The translations under genes were made by a program, and so were the position numbers. 44,587 bases of DNA from Candidatus Kuenenia stuttgartensis (GTDB lineage Bacteria > Planctomycetota > Planctomycetia > Planctomycetales > Planctomycetaceae): positions 1 to 44,587 of the forward strand of contig CAMAVB010000034.1 in the NCBI GenBank assembly GCA_945861465.1. The letters are read 5' to 3'. The notes beneath the pieces are model-generated. The model had not been told where the DNA came from and did not search any database. It worked only from the letters and a program-made list of their open reading frames with translations. Every line of letters starts with the position of its first letter. Positions within the stretch are counted from its first letter, which is position 1. Positions 8,980 to 16,431 of this stretch are shown here, piece by piece.

Positions 8980-10119
8980 TCACGGGCGGCTCAAACGGTA
9001 ATCAAACTCCGCCGCGGCGCTCTCGCATAACTCACGGCAGGCCCGCTTCAAGTCCTCAGGCCAATCCAGGTCCTCCAGATAAATCTCCTCGGTCTTCTCA
9101 GCATTGCCCGTTTGTTCAACCCGTTGACTGCGAAGGTAGCTCGCCACATTTGCTGCCTCCGACGGCGACAGGTCGAGCAGTTCAGCCAACTTCTGAGCAA
9201 CTTCGTCTGCACGCGGCGTCAGGTCTTCCTGCCGCACCTCGAGGAAATTGTCGGCCGCCAATGTCTGGCGCGCCTAGAACCACGACGTTATCATGTCTGA
9301 CCAGTAGCGGGTCGCGCTCCAGATGGTTTTTTCGCTGAACTTGCGCACGTTCGAGAGCGCGTTCGTCACGGGGTGACGAACCATGAAGATGAATCGCGCC
9401 TTCGGGTAGACATGTCGAAGAAATCCCACCATGAGCACCGCCTCCAGGATAGGCGTCTTATCGACCCAGCGCAGGGCTCCCCTTTCGGAACACCATGCGG
9501 CGTGCGTGTCATCTACGCTCCGCAGCACGCCATTCAGAAGCGAATAGACATCCAGCTGTCCTGCCGCGAAGAGGTGGAGGTCCCACAACTCCGCCAGTGA
9601 TCTCTGCCACCGCTCGTGAAAGAGGGCGAGTGAAGCGACGAGGGCTGGAAACACCTGGCCCTCCTCCCACCCAAACATGCTGGGGCAGGTCCGGAGGGCT
9701 TGGCACATCGCGGTCGTCCCGGAGCGATGAGCGCCCAGAATAAACACCGGGTGACGCTCTGGGAACTGTGCGACCCTGCTCAAATCAAGAGTGGTACCGG
9801 GGCGGATCGAGTCGAGCGGATCGTGTTGGGTGTCTTCTTGTTGGGTGTCGGAACTCTGGGCCTCGGCTGCTTCCTGGAACCAGTCAAACGGCGGGGCTAA
9901 GTATTCCGGCAGATACGAGTAAACCTTTTGTTGCTTCCACCATTGAGCAAATTGCTTTTTTCCAATGGCGAAACCATCTTCCGTCGCGCGGAGTTGTTCC
10001 CTGGCGTCCCGGAGTTGTCCCTCAAATCCCAGATTCTCTTCCTTCAGTTCGCGATACGCACTTTCCAGTTCGGCGAGGCGCTTGTGCTGCTTACCCGGCG
10101 CCAGTAGCCAGTTCATCAT
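8980..10119 (-). pseudogene. Sulfotransferase family protein interrupted by one in-frame TAG
   Basis: A PAPS-dependent sulfotransferase-like protein of 379 sense codons, split by a single amber codon at 9274-9276. Both sides are in the same frame: the upstream part ends ...SDMITSWF, then TAG, then ARQTLAADNFLEVRQEDL. The start is ATG 10119 (or 10116) with AGAGGA a few bases upstream. Residues 10-45 look like a coiled coil. The 5'-phosphosulfate loop is intact (LGAHRSGTTAMCQAL, about 128-142), as is the later FMVRHPVTNALSNVRKF segment. The C-terminal 94 codons hold a DLSPSEAANVASYLR stretch. Without readthrough, the first 281 residues would be made and the fold would be incomplete. A recent nonsense mutation or a sequencing error both fit. 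Its neighbours suggest it once sulfated the exported glycan. Confidence 0.75.
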
Positions 10120-10282
10120 CAGTATTCCTCTTCGTTCGACTGGAATATACTCCGCGCGGCCGGAAATGAGTCCGGCGAGCGGAGCGGCGTGAGCCCTCCG
10201 GTACCTCGTTTTTGTACCGGCAAGCTGACGCATGCCGCTCGCCAATTGTCTCACTCATGGCCGGGCGGAGTCTAAGTGCGCC

Positions 10283-10471
10283 GCGACAAAATAAAGCTCA
10301 ACGAATCGTGTGTGCGCGTCCGCTCGGAATCAGATTTCGCTGTTCGTTGGTTTTCGTGGTGCTTCCTGTGATTCACCGCAGAGCGGTTCAAGAAATCAGC
10401 CGGTGGTCTGGCAAAGCGCCACCAACGGTTCATGCATAAAACCAGGCTCGCATTTCATTTGTCGTTGAACC
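10283..10471. repeat. Degenerate third copy of the MITE-like element
   Basis: The right arm CATTTCATTTGTCGTTGAACC at 10450-10470 matches the terminal repeats of the elements at 8640-8974 and 15868-16182. GCGACAAAATAAAGCTCAAC at 10283-10302 is a decayed form of the other arm. Between them TTCGTGGT survives from the inner repeat, but most of the interior is unrecognisable. It sits between the broken sulfotransferase and the PhyH gene. The stretch 10120-10492 holds no other recognisable gene. Confidence 0.5.
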
Positions 10472-10492
10472 CACTTTTCCCGACCGGAGCGA

Positions 10493-12358
10493 TTAGGCAT
10501 TGCGAGCGCCACCCAGCATTTTCCTCAACCATCCAACCAAGCCGCCCCCTTTGCCGGGTTCTGCTACGGTTGGAGCAGGCATTGCTGGAACCGCCGTCGG
10601 TACATTCTCTGTATTACGCAGGGATTCGTCAGAATGCTTAGACTTTCGACTGACACGTAGATGCTGAATCTGCTCTTCCGTAAGCATGGTCAACTGATAA
10701 TTGATTGTACCAATCCGCGCCAACGTGTCGGCATACGGTTGAGGAATTGGTTTGCCGGGTATGAGTTGAAGATCAGCCGAGTCTTGAACCGACAGGATCT
10801 CCAGGCGATGGGGCTCTGCCGGGTCACATACATAGACTCGCATGGTTTCCGCGACTGGAATATATGCGCTCGCGACCGCAACACGTTTGCCCGGCGTGCT
10901 ATTTTCTCCTGAACCATGCAAAGTCCTCTCGTTATAAATAAGAGCACTGCCAGCAGCCATCGGCAAGCGCACACCGCATTCGCGTTCGAGCACTGGAAGC
11001 ACGGATTGGAAAGGTGAACCATTCCAGGGAATGGCGCTGATATGATTTACCAGGAAATGCGTACCTGGATAGACGGTCAGACACCCGTTGTCCTCGTCTA
11101 CGTCCACAAGGGGGATCCAAACATGGACGCCGGTAACGCGGGATTGATCGACAAAGGAATAATCCTGATGCACGTTGACTCTGCCCTGCTTCGTTGACCC
11201 CCGCTTACTGATAAAAGCAGAAGCAATCCGTTTATATCCGGCCAGGAGCGGCAATACGCGGGGTTGCAGAATCGCATCAATTAACCTCCCTACCTCGCGT
11301 CGATGCTCCCGGTCAGGATGGAAAATTGTGGCATAGTAATCGGCGGGAATATCCCCGGTGAGGGAATCATGAATTTCAAGGAGAGACTGCACTTCTTCCG
11401 CAGTAAGGAGCGGCACAACCACGTAACCATCTTCCTGAAACTTCTCTTCCAACTCTCGGTCGCGGAAAACCGGCGTTGGATGCGGGAAATAAATCTTCCG
11501 GCGGATCTCGTCCCCCTTCTTGAGCAGATCGACGAACTCTTGCTCCGCGATGTAACGGTTATTGTTTTCCACGAACCCAAGGCTTTTCCAGTGGGGCTGA
11601 CGGACGGTCAGGTCGGTTACCGTATGTGACAAAAAGAACTCCGGCCCTGCTTCAATTTTTTCAAAGCGCTCCGGATGATTTTGATCCAGGAAATACAGAA
11701 ACGGCGTGGCGTCCCCCGGAACGCAGAGAATTTGCACCGCAATCCGTGGCTCGTCGGAGTTGTTCGTCGGTGACCAATGAATCAGGGCATCGTCGAAGAT
11801 CAGCCCCTGTCCAGCCTGCATGGGCAGGGGTTTAAGGTACTTCTCAATGAGGGCTTCCTGGAAATCCTTAAAGTAAGGCGGACAAAGGATTCCTTCAACG
11901 TGGTCAATGATCTTATGGCTACCCGGAACAACATGAATTCCCCCATTATGGACATCCACGTCCTGTAACGGACACCAAAGGGTGACCGTCGTATCCTTCA
12001 CGTCCAGAACGGGCCAATTCTGATGGATGGTAAATCGACCGGTGTGGGGAGGCTTAACGTAGAAGTTAGCACTGATGATCTCGAAATCCGGCATGTACCG
12101 CTTGAGATGGGGCTCAAACACCTCTTTCATCAACGCAAAGGCCTGACGTTTGTAAGCCACGTTCTTATCGACGAAAGAGCAGTGATACGTTGCCCGATAG
12201 TTTTCGCCGGACTGCGGGTTGAAGTTATCATCGGGTCGCAAGGTACCAATTTTTGTCAGGAGATAGGATACCTCACTTGCAGAGAGCAGCGGTACCTGCA
12301 CGTATCCAGCAGGCAGGAATTGCTCCTGTAATGCGGGGTCAGTAAACAATTGCCTCAT
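10493..12358 (-). CDS. Double-domain phytanoyl-CoA dioxygenase (PhyH) family protein
   Basis: A 621-residue cytoplasmic protein with two PhyH-type cupin domains, each expected to bind Fe(II) and 2-oxoglutarate and hydroxylate a small substrate. Domain 2 (about 296-500) has the full triad in HQDYSFVD (H397, D399) and LHGSGENSTPGKR (H481), with R492 as the likely co-substrate arginine. Domain 1 (about 1-250) has HQNWPVLD (H112, N114) and IHWSPTNNSDEPR (H194), so the metal-binding Asp is replaced by Asn. The last 70 residues are Pro/Ala-rich and end in GWLRKMLGG, possibly a short amphipathic segment. ATG 12358 has GGGAG about 6 nt upstream. The gene follows the methyltransferase by 25 nt and probably shares its transcript. 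It likely tailors a sugar or cap of the exported glycan; substrate unknown. Confidence 0.85.
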   Translation of the reverse strand: MRQLFTDPALQEQFLPAGYVQVPLLSASEVSYLLTKIGTLRPDDNFNPQSGENYRATYHCSFVDKNVAYKRQAFALMKEVFEPHLKRYMPDFEIISANFYVKPPHTGRFTIHQNWPVLDVKDTTVTLWCPLQDVDVHNGGIHVVPGSHKIIDHVEGILCPPYFKDFQEALIEKYLKPLPMQAGQGLIFDDALIHWSPTNNSDEPRIAVQILCVPGDATPFLYFLDQNHPERFEKIEAGPEFFLSHTVTDLTVRQPHWKSLGFVENNNRYIAEQEFVDLLKKGDEIRRKIYFPHPTPVFRDRELEEKFQEDGYVVVPLLTAEEVQSLLEIHDSLTGDIPADYYATIFHPDREHRREVGRLIDAILQPRVLPLLAGYKRIASAFISKRGSTKQGRVNVHQDYSFVDQSRVTGVHVWIPLVDVDEDNGCLTVYPGTHFLVNHISAIPWNGSPFQSVLPVLERECGVRLPMAAGSALIYNERTLHGSGENSTPGKRVAVASAYIPVAETMRVYVCDPAEPHRLEILSVQDSADLQLIPGKPIPQPYADTLARIGTINYQLTMLTEEQIQHLRVSRKSKHSDESLRNTENVPTAVPAMPAPTVAEPGKGGGLVGWLRKMLGGARNA

Positions 12359-12383
12359 TTGTGTATCTCCCGGTGATAGAAGT

Positions 12384-13283
12384 TCAACGATTCAGAAAGA
12401 CTTCATGAGTCTTGGTACTTATCAGAAACTCGATCGTGTTAATGTCGAGATTCGGGTCCAGTTTCGGAAGCCAGTAAAGCTTCGATTCCTCCATAAACTT
12501 CTCCCACGGCTTCGAAGAATACTCATAAAGGGGTTGACGCAGATAAACTATGTCAAACCCCAGCGCACTGATAGTGTCCACCATGCGCGGGATGTCCGGC
12601 ATCATCAGACAGTAAACCTGGTTCAAATCCCGTAGGTCCTGCGCCTGCATTTCAAGAACTTCCGGACGCGACCTGTTGTCGATCGCATAGAAGTCCTTGA
12701 TGTAAACACAACCTCCTGGCTTCAGCAATTGTTTTGCCTGTTGCAGCACCGTTCTGTAATCCTCGGCATGGCAGAGCGATTCCAGAAACAGAATCCGGTC
12801 GAAATGGGCCGGTGGATAAATCTGTGCAAGTTGTTGGAAATCCCCCTGTCGCACAGTCACACGGTTTTGCAGTCCACGGCGGTTGATGCGTTGTTGGGCC
12901 TCCGCGACCTGAACCTCTGAAATGGTGAGTGCCTCAATAGTCAAATCTCCGTGTTCTGCAAACCACGTGGCAGGTCCACAGACGCCGCAGCCGGCATCTA
13001 ACACCGTTAAGCCGTCCTCCAGGCGAGCAGCACTCTTGATATATTCGAGTAGTTCCTCCGTGGATTCAGGCCTGGCTCCCTGGAAGACCTCCCCGAAGCC
13101 ATTGATGTAATCGGGCGTCCATTCGTTATAGTAACGCGCGACGTCGGCCACCGTATGCCGGCTAATCGGATTGCGCGCATCGCGAACAACGTCGGCTGTC
13201 TGAACAACGGCCGAGCCGTTGTCGGCAGATCGTGGCTTTGTCCCCTCTGAATCATTTGCCGAACTGGCGAACAAACTACTCAT
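12384..13283 (-). CDS. SAM-dependent methyltransferase (class I)
   Basis: A 299-residue Rossmann-fold methyltransferase. Motif I is VLDAGCGVCGPATW (about 94-107), followed by an acidic strand 2 region, VRQGDFQQL, and FDRILFLESLCHAEDY as the post-I/motif II region. LLKPGGCVYIKDFYAID fits motif III. YYNEWTPDYINGFGEVFQ near residue 51 resembles small-molecule methyltransferases of the sterol/mycolic-acid type. ATG 13283 lies 4 nt after the ABC ATPase stop, with AAAGGAG inside that gene's last codons, so it is translationally coupled to the exporter ATPase. In Wzt/Wzm systems a methyl or phosphomethyl group at the non-reducing end can stop chain growth and be read by the Wzt C-terminal domain. 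This enzyme is a candidate for such a cap-forming step; that role is inference. Confidence 0.85.
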   Translation of the reverse strand: MSSLFASSANDSEGTKPRSADNGSAVVQTADVVRDARNPISRHTVADVARYYNEWTPDYINGFGEVFQGARPESTEELLEYIKSAARLEDGLTVLDAGCGVCGPATWFAEHGDLTIEALTISEVQVAEAQQRINRRGLQNRVTVRQGDFQQLAQIYPPAHFDRILFLESLCHAEDYRTVLQQAKQLLKPGGCVYIKDFYAIDNRSRPEVLEMQAQDLRDLNQVYCLMMPDIPRMVDTISALGFDIVYLRQPLYEYSSKPWEKFMEESKLYWLPKLDPNLDINTIEFLISTKTHEVFLNR

Positions 13284-13287
13284 CTAA

Positions 13288-14676
13288 TTAACTCCTTTCA
13301 GAGATCTGCGGAACACTTCTTAAGTCTTCGGCATCCCGCTCTATGGAAACTTCATTGTCGTATTCAGTCTTTGCTGAATCGCCGCTTGCTGCTGTCAATT
13401 TGCTTATACTCAATTGACTGTCCAGTTGAATCTTCGCTGAGATCAAGCGTGCCAGGTTTCCGACCATGGTTGGGTTGCCGGGAATCCGAATCATTCGCGG
13501 CGCATCACCCATCCAACCCTGAGTCCAAACAGGAAAGGGTGCATATCCAGCGATGATGGCAAGCTTCACCAGATAATCACCTGGGCACAACGGCACCGAA
13601 GGTATTTCCATTTTGACGTGATGTACTCCGAGCGGCAAGGACATTGCTTCACTAACGGACAAAGCAATGGCATTAGCGCTGGTGGTAGAAAAAAAAGTAA
13701 TCACGATCTGTGGCACCGGCGCGACTTCGCGCACTTCCACGGTCAGATCGACCACGATCGAACCTTTTGCGCCGCTGTTTTCCGGTTGGTGGTAGTAAAC
13801 CCCGGCTGTATGCACCTCAATTCGACCGCGAGTCTCCTGACCATTGGACGGCAGGAGGGCAGGCAATGGCGACCCCTCCGCGGCCTTCGCGGCCAATGCC
13901 TTGGTGGATTCTTTCTCGGCGGAATTGAAAAGCCGATCGATGGCATCGACCATCGAGCCTTCGAAAGTGATGCGGCCCCGTTCCAGGACGATGCCGCGAT
14001 CGCAGGCTGCCTGCATCTGCACGGGGTTGTGGCCCACAAAAATTACCGAACCCCCGCGTTCTCGAAATTCCTCGACGAAGCGCAAACACTTGTTCTGAAA
14101 GGCCAGATCACCGACTGCCAGCACTTCGTCCACCACTAACAGGTCAGGTTCACAGAGAGCGGCCACCGCGAAACCAAGGCGGGCCCGCATGCCGGTGCTG
14201 TAGTGCCGAACAGGACTGTCGATGAAGTCTCCGATGTCGGCGAATTCCACGATGCGGTCCAGTTGCGCTTGCCGTAAATCCGCGCCATAGCCGTGCATCA
14301 TTGCCTGGGGACGTAGATTCTCTCGGCCCGTTAGATTGGGAGCAAAGGCGGATCCAAGTTCGACGATCGCACCGATCCGGCCCGCCACATGAATTCTTCC
14401 TGCCGTCGGCTTGTAGATGCCGGTAATCAGTTTCAGCAGGGTGCTCTTGCCAGCTCCGTTATTTCCCAGGATGCCAACAGCTTCACCCCTTTTCAGGGAG
14501 AAGCTCACATTGCGAACAGCCCAGAATTCACCCGACCGCAGGGTTTGATCTTCCGGGAGCCCCGGCCGAAGCAGTTGGCGGAAGATGTCGCTCGCGGCAT
14601 ACCGCATGGACTGGCGCAGGCCCCGGGCGAAGCGCCTGCTGACATCCGTGACCTCGAGGAGAAGATTTGAGCTCAT
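13288..14676 (-). CDS. ABC transporter ATPase, Wzt-type, with C-terminal glycan-binding domain
   Basis: The nucleotide-binding subunit of a polysaccharide ABC exporter, 462 residues. Walker A is GNNGAGKST (71-79), the ABC signature region is YSTGMRARLGFA (159-170) and Walker B is LLVVDE (179-184). The sequence is of the KpsT/Wzt class. After a linker, residues about 285-405 form a predicted beta-rich domain (GVYYHQPENSGAKGSIVVDL through APFPVWTQGW), matching the extra Wzt domain that recognises the glycan terminus. A frame-opening codon at 14847 is rejected: the ATG at 14676 overlaps the permease stop as TGATG, and similarity starts there. It pairs with the permease at 14676-15455. The C-terminal domain implies export of a finished, end-capped polymer. 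Confidence 0.9.
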   Translation of the reverse strand: MSSNLLLEVTDVSRRFARGLRQSMRYAASDIFRQLLRPGLPEDQTLRSGEFWAVRNVSFSLKRGEAVGILGNNGAGKSTLLKLITGIYKPTAGRIHVAGRIGAIVELGSAFAPNLTGRENLRPQAMMHGYGADLRQAQLDRIVEFADIGDFIDSPVRHYSTGMRARLGFAVAALCEPDLLVVDEVLAVGDLAFQNKCLRFVEEFRERGGSVIFVGHNPVQMQAACDRGIVLERGRITFEGSMVDAIDRLFNSAEKESTKALAAKAAEGSPLPALLPSNGQETRGRIEVHTAGVYYHQPENSGAKGSIVVDLTVEVREVAPVPQIVITFFSTTSANAIALSVSEAMSLPLGVHHVKMEIPSVPLCPGDYLVKLAIIAGYAPFPVWTQGWMGDAPRMIRIPGNPTMVGNLARLISAKIQLDSQLSISKLTAASGDSAKTEYDNEVSIERDAEDLRSVPQISERS

Positions 14677-15455
14677 CAGTTGGCCGTCACAGCGAGATGT
14701 GGGCGGGCTACCCTCAGAACTGCAAAACCAAGGACCACGACCACGAACCCGAGCACGGTGGCGATCACCCCTTGAAACAAGAAGGTAGTTTCCCCGAGCA
14801 AAAGTTCGTCTCGAGCACCGACCAGCAAAACGGCGACAGGGTTCCACTCCACGATGGCGCGGGTCATTCCACTGGGCGGCAGAGCGTAAACAATAGGAAT
14901 CATAAAGAACATAATCTGGAGGCTTAATGCGAGGGCCCGCCCCACGTCTTCATAGAGCAGACCGAAAGGAGTCAGTACCAACCCTAATCCGCTTGCCAGA
15001 AGCAGAAGGCTTGCGATCCAGGGCAATGAAATCACGAGACCCCATCCACTAACGGATCCGGTGATCACGAGGATAACGACCAGCACCACCATGCTGACGG
15101 CAAATTCAATGATCGTCTCCGCCCATGCAGCAAGCACGAGTGCTTCCCAGGGAAATACATATTTGCTCAAAAGATGCCGGGATGCAGAAAGTTGGTTCAT
15201 GGAACTTTGAACCTGGCGTGTAAACCCTTGCCAGAGAAACATTCCTGTGGTGACATACGCGACATAAGAAGCAGGCCCATCGGCCGTTCCCAGATTACCC
15301 AGGCGTCTGATATAGATCCATGCGCCCGCCATCGCCAAAGGTGACAAAAGCAGCCAAATGTAGCCGAGTTTGCTGCCGCGATAGCGCGAAACCAGGTCGC
15401 GACAGAAGATCTGCCAGCTAAGGCGAGCAATATGCCTGAGTTCATTGGTCTTCAT
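14676..15455 (-). CDS. ABC-2 type permease for polysaccharide export (Wzm-like)
   Basis: The integral membrane subunit of the exporter, 259 residues, close to the family's usual length of about 260. It starts MKTNELRHIARLSWQIFCRDL, an amphipathic N-terminus, followed by SRYRGSKLGYIWLLLSPLAM at the first membrane segment. About six hydrophobic segments can be counted, and GMTRAIVEWNPVAVLL lies in the usual loop before the last helices. It would move a lipid-linked glycan across the inner membrane using the ATPase encoded directly after it (TGATG overlap). GGAG lies about 10 nt before the ATG. The first base of the frame overlaps the end of an unrelated small frame as ATGA. Confidence 0.88.
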   Translation of the reverse strand: MKTNELRHIARLSWQIFCRDLVSRYRGSKLGYIWLLLSPLAMAGAWIYIRRLGNLGTADGPASYVAYVTTGMFLWQGFTRQVQSSMNQLSASRHLLSKYVFPWEALVLAAWAETIIEFAVSMVVLVVILVITGSVSGWGLVISLPWIASLLLLASGLGLVLTPFGLLYEDVGRALALSLQIMFFMIPIVYALPPSGMTRAIVEWNPVAVLLVGARDELLLGETTFLFQGVIATVLGFVVVVLGFAVLRVARPHLAVTAN

Positions 15456-15867
15456 GTCAAATGAATCTCCACCTCTCCGCCGGGTACAACGGGAGCTCCG
15501 CGCGTGTCTAAACGCGAGCGGCGATGATTGGTGGATCGTGAGAGTGTTTTGATTTTTAGAATTCGTCTTGCAAGGATGAATGGTAGACGGCTCGCGTGGG
15601 GAGCATGGCGTGAGGGCCTTCCAGAGTCAAACACTTCCATGCATTCGATGCGATCTTTCACGAGATCGGGGGATACGTCTTCGATCACTCGCGCAACATT
15701 CTCGCAACCGACTACGAGGTTTTCATCGTCATACTTCATGCGGTCGAATTTTGATTCGAAACTGTTGCACCGTATTGATTTCCGCCGGCGTCTTTCCAAT
15801 GTGTTCATTCCGTGTCGCTATCTGTCGAATGCCGCTGCCGGCAATCCAGGTTCAGCGACAAATGAAG
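15456..15867. other. Intergenic stretch with one doubtful 118-codon frame
   Basis: The region upstream of the exporter genes should hold their promoter, but no clear -35/-10 pair stands out. A minus-strand frame (15808-15452) is open for 118 codons and ends in an ATGA overlap with the permease start. Its translation (for example DDENLVVGCENVARVIED) looks protein-like over about 45 residues and then becomes Arg/Ser-rich. I recognise no family and see no good ribosome-binding site, so I do not call it a gene. An extra repeat arm, GGTTCAGCGACAAATGAAG, lies at 15849-15867 next to copy B of the repeat. Confidence 0.4.
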
Positions 15868-16182
15868 GGCTCAACAACAAATGAAGTGCGAGGAGCGGCC
15901 AGGCAATTGAACCACGAATGGACACGAATAGTCGCTGTGCCCGGTAAAGTGTTGGATTCGAATCGCTGCTCGGACACTCATAAGCATGCAATCGTCATGT
16001 GAACATTTCCAGCTTTGTCAATTTTTCTGAACAAAATTATTTGTGTCCATTCGTGTCTATTCGTGGTTACGAACCTCTTTACATTGGTGAATCAGAGTCG
16101 TTGACCTGGAGATCCATCGGTCGTTGGATCTCATCGGATGAAACCAGGATTCTACACCGCGCACTTCGTTTGTCGTTGAACC
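15868..16182 (+). repeat. MITE-like inverted-repeat element, copy B
   Basis: A 315-bp element bounded by GGCTCAACAACAAATGAAGTGCG (15868-15890) and the complement of GGTTCAACGACAAACGAAGTGCG (16160-16182). The nested inner pair is CCACGAATGGACACGAAT near 15911 and ATTCGTGTCTATTCGTGG near 16051. It matches the reverse complement of copy A across the outer arm, the GGCAATTGAACCACGAA block, a GTGCCCGGTAAAGTGTT block, TGTGAACATTTCCAGC, and the GAGTCGTTGACC...GTCGTTGGAT block. It carries no gene. With copy A it flanks the sulfotransferase, PhyH, methyltransferase and exporter genes in inverted orientation. Confidence 0.75.
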
Positions 16183-16431
16183 AGGATTCCTTGAATTCTC
16201 AAAAACACGCCGTTCCCCCCGGACGTTCCGGAACAGACTCGTGGCCCCTCAAAAACCTCCGAAAAACGCCAGCTTTCTGCTGGTGCTCCGTCAGAAATGG
16301 CGCGGTGGATGAGCCGGCAGGCATTAGCGTCCGGCTCCAGACACGCAAATCGGTCTGACGCATTAAACTGATCCATCGCAACACACGGCCTGGGTTCGAC
16401 ACGATTCCAATCTGTCCCGAAACATGCCCTA

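Noticed and set aside
15452-15808. 118-codon frame ending as ATGA at the exporter permease start
   Set aside because: The overlap is suggestive, but the second half is Arg/Ser-rich, no family is recognised and no ribosome-binding site is visible; described only as part of the intergenic stretch.
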